Source: Candidatus Siliceabacter maunaloa
GTDB lineage: Bacteria; Actinomycetota; Thermoleophilia; Solirubrobacterales; Solirubrobacteraceae
Direction: 5' to 3'
DNA: 64,000 bases
NCBI GenBank assembly: GCA_024330185.1
Contig: JANDLV010000012.1
Span: 21,983-85,982, forward strand
A model generated the notes under the pieces. That model was given only the letters and a program-made list of their open reading frames with translations, did not search any database and had not been told where the DNA came from. Numbering within the stretch: the first letter of the stretch is position 1; every line of letters begins with the position of its first letter. Positions 49,989 through 57,781 of this stretch are shown here, piece after piece. Both the position numbers and the translations under genes were made by a program.

Positions 49989-51098
49989 ATGAACCCCTTC
50001 GTCTACTCGCGGCCCCTGAGCCCGAAGGCCCTCGTCGACCGCGAGGGGGAAACCGGGACGCTGCTCGATCTCGCCCTTGGAGGGCACAACAGCCGGCTCT
50101 CGGCTCCCCGCCGGTACGGGAAGACCTCGCTCATCGGCAAGGTGTTCGCCGACGCTGACGATCGAGACCGTTTGACCACCGTCGTCTACGTCAATTTCGC
50201 CGGCGTGCTCTCGGTCGACGATGTCGCGCGGAGGATCGAACGGGCCTACCGTGATCTCCGCGGTCCGCTGCGAGGTTGGCTGGAGGGCGCCCTGCGCACG
50301 CTGCGACCGACGGTGGCCCCGCCCGGCACCGGGCTGAGTGTCGCGCCGTCGCTGGAATCGGCCAGCGGCGAGCGGCTTCTCGCACTCCTCGACTTGCCGC
50401 GGCGCGTGCACGAGCGCAGCGGCCGGCGGTGCCTCGTGGCCTACGACGAGTTCCAGGAGGTGCTGGCCACCTCTCCGCCGGTCGACGGCGCGATGCGCAG
50501 CGTGATCGAGCAACACGGCGAGCACGCGTCCTACGTTTTCGCCGGCTCGCACCCCGGCATGATGCGCACGCTGTTCTCCGACCGCCAGCGGCCCTTCTAC
50601 GGCCAGGCGCGACCAGTCGAGCTGCTGCCCTTGCGCGCCTCGGATCTGGCTGAGGACATCTCCGAGCAGTTCTCCCGGACCGATCGCGAGCCAGCCGAGG
50701 CCCTCGGCCCTCTGCTCGACATCGCGGCCGGTCACCCCCAGCGAGCGATGCTCCTGGCCCACCACCTGTGGGAGCGCACGCCGGTGGGAGGGGCCGCGGA
50801 CGAGGGCACCTTCCAGATGGCGCTGGAGGCGGTCTACGCCGAGGTGGCCGACCTCCTGACCCAGACCTGGGCCGCGCTCGACCCCAGTGAGCGCCGCGTG
50901 CTCGCCCTCGTCGCCTACGGTGGCAGGATCACCTCGCAGCGGGACCGCGAGTCGGCTGACCTGGCGCGTTCCACGGCGCGCGACGCTCTGGGCCGGCTCG
51001 TCGCCGAGGGCCACATGCAGGAGATTGATGGCGATCCGGTGATCGTCGATCCGCTGCTCGCGCGATGGGTCGCCGGCGGGCGGCAGGCGGCGCTGTAG
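49989..51098 (+). CDS. P-loop ATPase (archaeal ATPase/STAND-like)
   Basis: 369 residues from ATG 49989. Walker A is SAPRRYGKTSLIGKV near residue 36, and Walker B lies in CLVAYDEFQEVLAT. Then FAGSHPGMMRTLFSDRQRPF (sensor-like region), YGQARPVELLPLRASDLAED, and a C-terminal winged-helix-like part (LDPSERRVLALVAYGGRITS). The layout, including the NPFVYSRPLSPKALVDREGE start, matches single-domain ATPases found as accessory genes in archaea and actinobacteria. Role unknown; GC use is a little lower than in neighbours. No partner nuclease is adjacent. Confidence 0.82.
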   Translation: MNPFVYSRPLSPKALVDREGETGTLLDLALGGHNSRLSAPRRYGKTSLIGKVFADADDRDRLTTVVYVNFAGVLSVDDVARRIERAYRDLRGPLRGWLEGALRTLRPTVAPPGTGLSVAPSLESASGERLLALLDLPRRVHERSGRRCLVAYDEFQEVLATSPPVDGAMRSVIEQHGEHASYVFAGSHPGMMRTLFSDRQRPFYGQARPVELLPLRASDLAEDISEQFSRTDREPAEALGPLLDIAAGHPQRAMLLAHHLWERTPVGGAADEGTFQMALEAVYAEVADLLTQTWAALDPSERRVLALVAYGGRITSQRDRESADLARSTARDALGRLVAEGHMQEIDGDPVIVDPLLARWVAGGRQAAL

Positions 51099-51100
51099 GC

Positions 51101-52600
51101 GTGCCCGCGCGGGCGTTGATGGTGCAGGGCTGCTCGAGCTGGGCGGGGAAGAGCATGATCGCGACGGCGCTGTGCCGGCACTTCGCGCGGCGGGGTGTGC
51201 GGGTGGCGCCCTTCAAGGGCCAGAACATGGCCAACAACGCGCGCGTCGTGGAGGGCGGGGAGATCGGGGTCGCGCAGTGGCTGCAGGCGCGCGCCGCGCG
51301 GGTGGAGCCCGACGTCCGGATGAACCCGGTGCTGATCAAGCCCGAGGGGCAGACGAGCAGCCAGGTCGTGGTGCACGGCCGGGTGGACCACGACGCGAGT
51401 GCGCTGCCCTGGCGCTCCCGCGGACCGTGGCTGTGGCCAGCGGTCAAGGAGGCGCTGGGGTCGCTGAGCGCCGAGTACGAGCTGCTGGTCGGCGAGGGAG
51501 CGGGCAGCCCGGCCGAGATCAACCTCACGGACACCGACCACGCCAACACGCGCGTGGCCCACGCCGCCGACGCGCGTGTGCTGCTGGTGGCCGACATCGA
51601 TCGCGGTGGCTCGTTCGCGCATCTGTACGGGACGTGGGCGCTGCTCGAACAGGCCGCGCGGGCACGCATCGACGGCTTCGTGCTCAACCGCTTCCGCGGC
51701 GACGCGGCGTTGCTGGCGCCGGGACCGCAGCGCCTCGAGGAGCTGACCGGGGTGCCGGTGGTCGGCGTGGTGCCGTGGATGGAGCACGGGCTGCCCGACG
51801 AGGACGGCGCGGCCGCGCCGGCGCCCCGCCCGGGCGCGCCGCGGGTCGCCGTCGTGCGCTACCCGACCGCGTCGAACCTCGACGAGCTCAAGCTGCTCGA
51901 GCAGGTCGCCGACGTGCGCTGGGCGGGGCGGCCCGAGGAGCTGGCCGGGGCTGAGCTGGTGATCCTGCCCGGCTCCAAGCACGTCGCCGCGGACCTCGCC
52001 TGGCTGCGCGAGCGCGGCCTGGCCGCTGCGGTCAGCGCGCGACTTGCGGCGGGCGGGCGCGTCCTGGCGCTCTGCGGCGGGCTGCAGATGGTGGGCGAGA
52101 GCCTGGCCGGCGAGGCCTCCGCGGTCAGCGAGCCGGGGGACGGCGCATGCCTCGCGGGCCTCGGGCTCCTGCCCCTGCGCACGCACTACACACACGAGAA
52201 GCTCACCCGCCCGGTGCGATCTCGGTTCGCTGACCTGCCCGCGCCGTGGGCGGCCCTCTCGGATCTCCCTGCGAACGGCTACGAGATCCGCCAGGGGCGC
52301 ACGGAGCCGACCGGGCCGGTCCCCTCGGCGCTGCCCGACGGGTTGGGCTGGGTCGATGGCCCGCTCCTGGCCCTCTATCCCCACGGCCTGCTCGAGGACC
52401 CCGCCGTTGTCGAGGCGCTGGTCGGCGAGCGACCCGCGCGGACGCTCGACGACGCGCTGGACGATCTGTGCGACCGGGTCATGGCCGGTCTGGACGTCGC
52501 CCGGGTCGAGGCGTTGACCGGGCTCGGCGCGCAAGTACGGAGCATGACGCGCAGGCGGTTCAGCGCCGGAACGCTAGGCGAGCGCCAGGACGAGGAGTAG
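51101..52600 (+). CDS. cobQ: Cobyric acid synthase CobQ
   Basis: Amidates adenosylcobyrinic acid diamide at four side chains, using glutamine. 499 residues from GTG 51101 (ATG 51119 is possible). N-terminal ATPase-like domain: MVQGCSSWAGKSMIATALCR, PFKGQNMANNARVV, VGEGAGSPAEINL, DIDRGGSFAHLYGTW. C-terminal type I glutaminase domain: nucleophile Cys in VLALCGGLQMVGESL, and LLALYPHGLLEDPAVV with the His. Other cobalamin genes and a cobalamin riboswitch are not seen nearby. Tail-to-tail overlap of 27 bases with the mazF-type gene. Confidence 0.95.
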   Translation: MPARALMVQGCSSWAGKSMIATALCRHFARRGVRVAPFKGQNMANNARVVEGGEIGVAQWLQARAARVEPDVRMNPVLIKPEGQTSSQVVVHGRVDHDASALPWRSRGPWLWPAVKEALGSLSAEYELLVGEGAGSPAEINLTDTDHANTRVAHAADARVLLVADIDRGGSFAHLYGTWALLEQAARARIDGFVLNRFRGDAALLAPGPQRLEELTGVPVVGVVPWMEHGLPDEDGAAAPAPRPGAPRVAVVRYPTASNLDELKLLEQVADVRWAGRPEELAGAELVILPGSKHVAADLAWLRERGLAAAVSARLAAGGRVLALCGGLQMVGESLAGEASAVSEPGDGACLAGLGLLPLRTHYTHEKLTRPVRSRFADLPAPWAALSDLPANGYEIRQGRTEPTGPVPSALPDGLGWVDGPLLALYPHGLLEDPAVVEALVGERPARTLDDALDDLCDRVMAGLDVARVEALTGLGAQVRSMTRRRFSAGTLGERQDEE

Positions 52601-52891
52601 CGCCTCGTCGACCTCGCGGAGCTCGTCGCGTGCCAGATGACCGACGCGCTCGCCGAGCGTCCGTGCATCCACTGCGCCGACCATCTCGCACAGGACGGTC
52701 GTCCGCTCGTCGCGCACCTCGATCTCGGGATGGAAGCTCGCGGGCAGGACCGACGTCGAGGTCGGGCAGATCACGACGGCCGAGAGCGCGAGCAGGTCGT
52801 CGGCCTGGACGACGACCGCGTGGCGGCGGCCGTGCTGAACATGCCCACGCCGACGTGGGAGCGTGATCGCGTGGACGTCACCGCGGACCAC
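52574..52891 (-). CDS. mazF: MazF/PemK-family endoribonuclease toxin
   Basis: 105 residues from ATG 52891. HVQHGRRHAVVVQADDLLAL, SAVVICPTSTSVLPASFHPE and RTTVLCEMVGAVDARTLGER follow the MazF beta-barrel pattern, with the substrate-binding Arg/Thr positions (GRRHAVVVQ, CPTSTS) in place. Its start overlaps the end of the antitoxin gene by 14 bases, typical of translational coupling. Antisense tail overlap with cobQ. Confidence 0.88.
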   Translation of the reverse strand: MVRGDVHAITLPRRRGHVQHGRRHAVVVQADDLLALSAVVICPTSTSVLPASFHPEIEVRDERTTVLCEMVGAVDARTLGERVGHLARDELREVDEALLLVLALA

Positions 52892-53129
52892 GCATCTCCT
52901 CCATGAGGGCGGCGACCTCGCGGGCTTCGCGGACGTAGCCCTCGTCAGCCATGAGCTCGCGCACCTCCGCCGCCAGCCCGCTATGACGCGCCTCCCGGTC
53001 GGCCGTCTCCGCGATCGCCTGGCGCGCCGCCTCAGCGCGACTGATTCCCCGGTGACGGGCGATCTCGTCGAGCTCCCGCAGGCCGTCGCGCCCGAGACGC
53101 AGCGAGATGGGAGGCGGCGCGGAAGCCAC
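52878..53129 (-). CDS. Ribbon-helix-helix antitoxin
   Basis: 83 residues from a GTG. PPISLRLGRDGLRELDEIAR, then HRGISRAEAARQAIAETADR is a ribbon-helix-helix DNA-binding unit, followed by an amphipathic toxin-binding tail (EVRELMADEGYVREAREVAA, MEEMRGPR). Precedes and overlaps the MazF-type toxin, so it is the matching antitoxin and autorepressor. Confidence 0.85.
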   Translation of the reverse strand: MASAPPPISLRLGRDGLRELDEIARHRGISRAEAARQAIAETADREARHSGLAAEVRELMADEGYVREAREVAALMEEMRGPR

Positions 53130-53161
53130 GGGGAGAGGGTAGCGCGATACGCACTACACGG

Positions 53162-54064
53162 CTACGTCGCGCTGCTGCGCTCCTCGATCTGGGCCACCTC
53201 CTCGTCGCCGTCCAGCGCCGGCTCGCAATGCGAGGCGCGCAGCTCGTAGTCGCGACGTACAGCCGGGTCGAAGTCGTAGAGGACCTTGTCGGCCCGGATG
53301 AGGCGGCCGACGGCCTCGCTTCCGCGGCGGGGCATGAGGGTGATCACGCGGTTGATCGTCTTGACGTTCCTGGGCACCCACACGTCGACGATGCCGTGCT
53401 GGAGGGCCTCCACGATGGCGTCGGCGACGTCGTGGGGCTCGATCTTCTTCACCCCGCGGGTCTGCGTCGTGCCGGCGGCCAGCTCGGTGTTGACGACGGC
53501 CGGCATGACGTAGGCCATCTCCACGCTGGAGCCCTCGATCACCAGCTCGCCACGGATGGCCTCGGTCAGCCCCACCACGGCGTGCTTGGTGGCCGAGTAG
53601 GTCGCGCCCCCGGGGGCGCCGAACTTGCCCGCCTGGCTGGCGATGTTGACCACGGTGCCACGGTCGCGCGGAACCATGCGCTCCAGCGCCAGCTTGCAGC
53701 CGTAGATGACGCCGTGGAGGTTGATGTCGATCTGCCGGCGTGCGGTGGCGTCGTCCTCCTCCAGGAAGCGGCCGATCTGCATGATCCCGGCGTTGTTGAC
53801 CAGCACGTCGAGCAGGCCGAGCTGCTGCTCGGTGCCGTCCAGGAAGGCGGCGAAGGAGTCGCGGTCGGTCACGTCGAGTGCGAACGCGGCTGCCCCGGGC
53901 CCCAGCTCGGAGGCGGTCTGCCGGGCGGCCTGCAGGTCGAGGTCCCCGACGGCCACGTTCATCCCGTGGCGCACGAACGCCTGCGCCGTCGCACGGCCGA
54001 TGCCGCGCGCGCCGCCGGTGATCGCCGCGGTCATGCCGTGCAGGGGTCTGGGTTCCTTGGCCAT
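53162..54064 (-). CDS. Short-chain dehydrogenase/reductase
   Basis: 300 residues. TAAITGGARGIGRATAQAFV, VAVGDLDLQAARQ, FALDVTDRDSF, LVNNAGIMQIGRF, then NIASQAGKFGAPGGATYSAT followed by the catalytic Lys. The family resembles bacterial SDRs annotated as ketoreductases of lipid metabolism, with the C-terminal extension IRADKVLYDFDPAVRRDYEL. Substrate unknown. 32 bases upstream of the toxin-antitoxin pair on the same strand. Confidence 0.92.
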   Translation of the reverse strand: MAKEPRPLHGMTAAITGGARGIGRATAQAFVRHGMNVAVGDLDLQAARQTASELGPGAAAFALDVTDRDSFAAFLDGTEQQLGLLDVLVNNAGIMQIGRFLEEDDATARRQIDINLHGVIYGCKLALERMVPRDRGTVVNIASQAGKFGAPGGATYSATKHAVVGLTEAIRGELVIEGSSVEMAYVMPAVVNTELAAGTTQTRGVKKIEPHDVADAIVEALQHGIVDVWVPRNVKTINRVITLMPRRGSEAVGRLIRADKVLYDFDPAVRRDYELRASHCEPALDGDEEVAQIEERSSAT

Positions 54065-54187
54065 GGAGCGCTCCTTGAGGAGGGGGGACGGGCGCGAACG
54101 CTATCGGCACTTCGCCAACAACGGAGCCGGGGACGGCCTGGCGCGCCGGGCGGGCGTCCGTCGCGGCGCCGCTAACCTGCGCCGCCC

Positions 54188-54910
54188 ATGGCCAACCGGC
54201 AGGAGCAGAAGGCACAGCGCAAGGCGGCCCGCGAGCAGGCCGCGCGCGAGGAGGCGGCCCGTGCCAAGCGCGCCCGGCTGCTGCAGTTCGGCGTCGGCGG
54301 TCTGCTGGTCGCGGCCATCCTGGCCGGACTGATCCTGCTGGGCACCACGAGCGGCGAGGGTGGCGGCGACGAGCCGATCGCCGCCGACGACAGCGAGGCG
54401 GTCGCCGACGTCCAGCTCCCACCCCAGCGGTTCGAGGAGCTCGAGGCGGCGGTCGAGGCCTCGGGGTGCGTCCTCGAGGAGGCCGAGGATCAGGGCGGCC
54501 AGCACCTCACCGAGTCCGTGCCGCTGGACTACTACAACACCAACCCGCCCTCCTCGGGCAACCACAACCCGGTCCCTGCGCAGGACGGCGTCTACCCCGC
54601 GGGCAGCGCTCCCGAGCACGAGGCCTGGATCCACTCCCTCGAGCACGGCCGCATCGTCTTCCAGTACCGGCCGGGCACCGAGCAGGAGCAGATCGACACC
54701 CTGCGCGCCCTGACCCAGGAGACCGTGCTGGGCGCCCCGGGCGGCTACCACACGCTGGTCATGGAGAACAACACCGAGATGCCCTACGCGTTCGCCGCGG
54801 TCAACTGGACGCGCTTTTTGGGGTGCGAAGAGATGAGCCCGGCGTCGATCGACGCCATGCGCCTGTTCCGCGAGGAGTACACCGACGACGCGCCAGAGCG
54901 CGTCCCTTGA
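54188..54910 (+). CDS. DUF3105 membrane-anchored protein
   Basis: 240 residues. Charged coiled N-terminus (NRQEQKAQRKAAREQAAREE), one membrane segment (LLQFGVGGLLVAAILAGLILL), then the DUF3105 domain: DYYNTNPPSSGNHNPVPAQD, HEAWIHSLEHGRIVFQYRPG and LVMENNTEMPYAFAAVNW. His-rich SGNHN and SLEHG motifs may bind metal. Function of the domain is not known. Followed by two repeat copies before the convergent sugar transferase. Confidence 0.9.
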   Translation: MANRQEQKAQRKAAREQAAREEAARAKRARLLQFGVGGLLVAAILAGLILLGTTSGEGGGDEPIAADDSEAVADVQLPPQRFEELEAAVEASGCVLEEAEDQGGQHLTESVPLDYYNTNPPSSGNHNPVPAQDGVYPAGSAPEHEAWIHSLEHGRIVFQYRPGTEQEQIDTLRALTQETVLGAPGGYHTLVMENNTEMPYAFAAVNWTRFLGCEEMSPASIDAMRLFREEYTDDAPERVP

Positions 54911-54916
54911 TCGCCT

Positions 54917-54996
54917 CGCCTCCGGTCCTCTCAAGTTCGGACCTCGGGAGAACGGCTTTCGCCTCCGGTCCTCCCAAGTTCGGACCTACGGCGACG
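54917..54996 (-). repeat. Two hairpin repeats between convergent genes (locus C)
   Basis: Minus strand: CGTCGCCGTAGGTCC begins on the base after the sugar transferase TGA. The cores lie at 54967-54986 (one mismatch, GAACTTGGGA loop) and 54924-54943, 43 bases apart. GGAGGCGAAAGCC separates them. The outer unit ends near the stop codon of the DUF3105 gene. Confidence 0.93.
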
Positions 54997-55611
54997 TCAC
55001 CAGCCTCCCGTCGTCCCCTTGTAGAGCCCGTCGCCCGCGACCACCATGCGGGCGGTGCGCGCGAGGATGCGCAGGTCGACCCGCCAGGAGCGGTGCTCGA
55101 CGTACCAGAGGTCCAGCTCGATGCGCTCGCTCCAGGGCAGCGACGTCCGCCCGTGCACCTGTGCCCAGCCGGTGATGCCCGGGCGCAGGGCCAGGCGCCG
55201 GCGCTGGCGGTCGGTGTACTGCGCCACCTGCACGGGGATGGTCGGGCGCGGCCCGATGATGGCCATCTCGCCGCGCAGCACGTTGACCAGGTTGGGCAGC
55301 TCGTCGATGGAGGCGCGCCGCAGCAGGGCGCCGACGCGCGTGATGCGCGCGTCACCCTCGCTGATCGCCATGCCCGCCCCCATGGCCTCGGCGCCGCTGA
55401 CCATGGTCCGCAGCTTGAGCACGTCGAACTGCGCACCATCGCGCCCGACGCGGCGCTGGCGGTAGATCGGGTGCCCCGGGGACTCCAGGCGGATGGCGAC
55501 CATGGCGACCAGCAGGAGCGGCGCTGTGACGGCGAGCGCCAGGCCGGCCACGGCCACGTCGAAGGCGCGCCGCGCGGCCTCGCGAGGATCGGTGGATCCA
55601 GGCTCGGTCAC
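54997..55611 (-). CDS. Polyprenyl-phosphate sugar-1-phosphate transferase
   Basis: 204 residues from GTG 55611. One N-terminal membrane hairpin (FDVAVAGLALAVTAPLLLVA) followed by the bacterial sugar transferase core: GHPIYRQRRVGRDGAQFDVL, KLRTMV, LRRASIDELPNLVNVLRGEM, IIGPRPTIPVQVAQYT, LRPGITGWAQVHGRTSLPW, DLWYVEHRSW. The short PglC-type form. It starts the lipid-linked repeat unit of a surface polysaccharide. The start overlaps the upstream GT2 stop (GTGA). Confidence 0.93.
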   Translation of the reverse strand: MTEPGSTDPREAARRAFDVAVAGLALAVTAPLLLVAMVAIRLESPGHPIYRQRRVGRDGAQFDVLKLRTMVSGAEAMGAGMAISEGDARITRVGALLRRASIDELPNLVNVLRGEMAIIGPRPTIPVQVAQYTDRQRRRLALRPGITGWAQVHGRTSLPWSERIELDLWYVEHRSWRVDLRILARTARMVVAGDGLYKGTTGGW

Positions 55612-56747
55612 CGGGTGCCCTCTGGCGCGTCCCAGCCCGCCGCGGTGCCGTGGCGCAGCCAGTCCCACAGCCCCAGCGCCACGCTGGCCGTCGTCAGCAC
55701 GTAGTAGCGGGCCACCAGCAGCGGGCGGGAGCGCACCGTGCCCGCGGCCGCGGCGGCGGCCACGAGCGCGAGCTGCGCGGCCAGCGTGACCACGTACACC
55801 GCACCGGCGCCCGCGACGACCAACACGACGTTGGCAGCGAAGGCCAGCACGTGCAGGAAGGGGGAGGCGTAGCGCAGGAGGCGGTGCGAGAAGATCATGA
55901 GCGCGTACGCGGCCCCGTACCCGCGCGGGGAGAGCATGCCTCCGCGCAGGACGATCGGCCAGGCGTGGCTCATCATGCGCCGCTTGCGTGCGAACTCGCC
56001 CTCGATGGAGGGCACCATCTTCTCGGTCGCGCGCGCGCGCGGCGCGTAGACGGCCCGCCAGCCGCGCTTGACCATGTTGAACGGGAAGGAGAGGTCGTGG
56101 CCCATGATCGGGTCGACGACGAGGTACGCCGCGCGCCGCGTCGCGTAGATGGCCCCGTTGCCCCCGGTGACCGAGGCCAACCGCGACTCCAGGGCCCGCA
56201 CCGCCATCTCGTAGCGCCAGTACAGCCCCTCCTGGTTGGACCCCTCCTCGTTGACGAAGCGCACCTGCCCGCAGACGTAGCCCACCCCGGGGTCGCCGAA
56301 GGGCGCGACGAGCTCGCGCAGCGCGTCGGGCTCCCAGCGAGCGTTGGCGTCCGCGAAGACCACGATCTCGCCGCGGGCCGCCTCCACGCCGGCGTCCTGC
56401 GCACGCACCTTGCCCCCGCGCGGCAGGTCGAGCACCACCTCGGCGCCCGCCGCGCGGGCCTCGGCCACGGTCGCGTCGGTGGACCCGTCGCTGCACACGA
56501 TCACCTCCAGGCGGTCGGCCGGCCAGGCCTGCGCGTGGGCGTCGGCGACCTTGCCCGCGATCACCGCCTCCTCGTCGTGCGCGGCGACCACGAGGCTGAC
56601 CATCGGCTCCGCGAGTGGCGCATAAGCACTCCCTAAAGAGTGGCTACGCGCCAGCTTGGCCCATACTTCGAGCAGGAGCGGGTAACCGGCGGTCCCGAAG
56701 AAAAGCAGCGCGGTAGCAAGCCAGAACAGGCCTTCGACGGCGGTCAT
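55608..56747 (-). CDS. Membrane glycosyltransferase family 2
   Basis: 379 residues from ATG 56747. N-terminal helix (FWLATALLFFGTAGYPLLLE), GT2 core MVSLVVAAHDEEAVIAGKVA, VIVCSDGSTDATVAEARAAG, IVVFADANARWEPDALRELV, VTGGNGAIYATRRAAYLVV, then DPIMGHDLSFPFNMVKRGWR, and four C-terminal helices. Processive, cellulose-synthase-like fold, but the QxxRW motif is replaced by ARKRRMMSHAW. First gene of a two-gene unit with the sugar transferase; divergent from the methyltransferase. Confidence 0.9.
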   Translation of the reverse strand: MTAVEGLFWLATALLFFGTAGYPLLLEVWAKLARSHSLGSAYAPLAEPMVSLVVAAHDEEAVIAGKVADAHAQAWPADRLEVIVCSDGSTDATVAEARAAGAEVVLDLPRGGKVRAQDAGVEAARGEIVVFADANARWEPDALRELVAPFGDPGVGYVCGQVRFVNEEGSNQEGLYWRYEMAVRALESRLASVTGGNGAIYATRRAAYLVVDPIMGHDLSFPFNMVKRGWRAVYAPRARATEKMVPSIEGEFARKRRMMSHAWPIVLRGGMLSPRGYGAAYALMIFSHRLLRYASPFLHVLAFAANVVLVVAGAGAVYVVTLAAQLALVAAAAAAGTVRSRPLLVARYYVLTTASVALGLWDWLRHGTAAGWDAPEGTR

Positions 56748-56845
56748 GCGCTCGTCATCCTGGAGAAGCTGTCCGCGCACGGACCATTGGAAGCTGCTTG
56801 GGTGGGTAGGAGCAAGTTCGTTCTGATCCCGAAAAGGAGGTTCCA

Positions 56846-57613
56846 GTGTCCGACGCTCTGCAGACCGATCTCAGCGTGCACCTCCCTCGAGGCACAGCTG
56901 GCCTGGACCAGGATGCCGAGTGGTGCATCGTGGAGACCGAGGGCGAGCGCCGGCGGGTCCTCTTCCACGACTACGCGGAGCTCTACCGAACGCCGGGGCT
57001 CTACGAGCGCCTGTTCTACGACGAGCTCGGGTGCGACTCCCCGCAGGTGGTGTGCGGCCTCCTGCGCGAGGCCATGCAGGAGCAGGGTCGCGACATGCGC
57101 GACCTGTCCGTCCTCGACGTCGGCGCCGGCAACGGCATGGTCGGTGAGGTTCTGGCCGAGATGGGCGCCACGAACCTCGTCGGCGTGGACATCATCGAGG
57201 AGGCGCTCGACGCGGCCGAGCGCGATCGTCCCGAGGTCTACGACGACTACCGCGTGGTCGACCTGACCGACGTCCCGTCCCAGGACGACGAGGCCTTTCG
57301 TGACCATCGCCTCAACGCCATGGTCACCGTCGCGGCGCTGGGCTTCGGCGACATCCCACCCCAGGCGTTCGCCCAGGCCTACGAGTACGTCGAGGACGGC
57401 GGCCTGATCGTGTTCAACATCAAGGATCGCTTCCTGGAGTCGGGCGATCCGTCCGGCTTTCGCAGGCTGGTCAACGAACTGGCCGACGATGGCCGCATGA
57501 AGCCGCTCGCCCAACGCCGCTACCGCCACCGCCTGTCCATGACGGGCAAGCCGCTGCACTACTACGCCCACGTGTGCGAGAAGCGCGGCCCCGTTGCGGC
57601 GCACTGGCTCTAA
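56846..57613 (+). CDS. Class I SAM-dependent methyltransferase
   Basis: 255 residues from GTG 56846 after a strong AAAAGGAGG. A preamble with YAELYRTPGLYERLFYDELG precedes the SAM-binding fold: LSVLDVGAGNGMVGEVLAEM (motif I), LVGVDIIEEALDAAERDRP, AMVTVAALGFGDIPPQAF, YVEDGGLIVFNIKDRFLES. Substrate unknown. Its TAA stop (57611-57613) is also the left target duplication of the palindromic element that follows, so the original gene probably ended differently or at the same site by chance. Confidence 0.9.
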   Translation: MSDALQTDLSVHLPRGTAGLDQDAEWCIVETEGERRRVLFHDYAELYRTPGLYERLFYDELGCDSPQVVCGLLREAMQEQGRDMRDLSVLDVGAGNGMVGEVLAEMGATNLVGVDIIEEALDAAERDRPEVYDDYRVVDLTDVPSQDDEAFRDHRLNAMVTVAALGFGDIPPQAFAQAYEYVEDGGLIVFNIKDRFLESGDPSGFRRLVNELADDGRMKPLAQRRYRHRLSMTGKPLHYYAHVCEKRGPVAAHWL

Positions 57614-57772
57614 GGGTCCGTCCGAGAATAAGTGCTCGGGTTGGGGTGCCGGATCGTGGATGCCAGGCGCCGCACGCGAGCGCAGGCGGGCGCCAGCCCG
57701 TCGAGCATCGCGGGTGGCGCCTGGCGCCGCGAGCCGGTGCTCCAACCCCAGCGATCGTTCTTGGACGGGCCC
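57614..57772. mobile_element. 159-bp palindromic MITE-like element with TAA target duplication
   Basis: Left end GGGTCCGTCCGAGAATAAGT and right end (complement) GGGCCCGTCCAAGAACGATC are imperfect inverted repeats that continue inward (GGGTTGGGGTGCCGG against GGGGTTGGAGCACCGG, then GCCAGGCGCC in both arms), so nearly the whole element folds on itself. TAA flanks both ends (57611-57613, 57773-57775). No ORF inside. IS5-group transposons make 3-bp TNA duplications; the assignment to that group is inference. Confidence 0.8.
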
Positions 57773-57781
57773 TAAAGCCAT

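Noticed and set aside
49989..51098. ATPase gene as part of an antiphage defence system
   Set aside because: A single ATPase without an adjacent nuclease, helicase or sensor gene; the neighbours are a hydrolase and cobQ, so there is no support beyond the P-loop.
53154..54422. CRISPR arrays or cas genes anywhere in the window
   Set aside because: No regularly spaced direct repeats with unique spacers were seen. The 42-45 bp tandem arrays have no spacers and no cas genes nearby.
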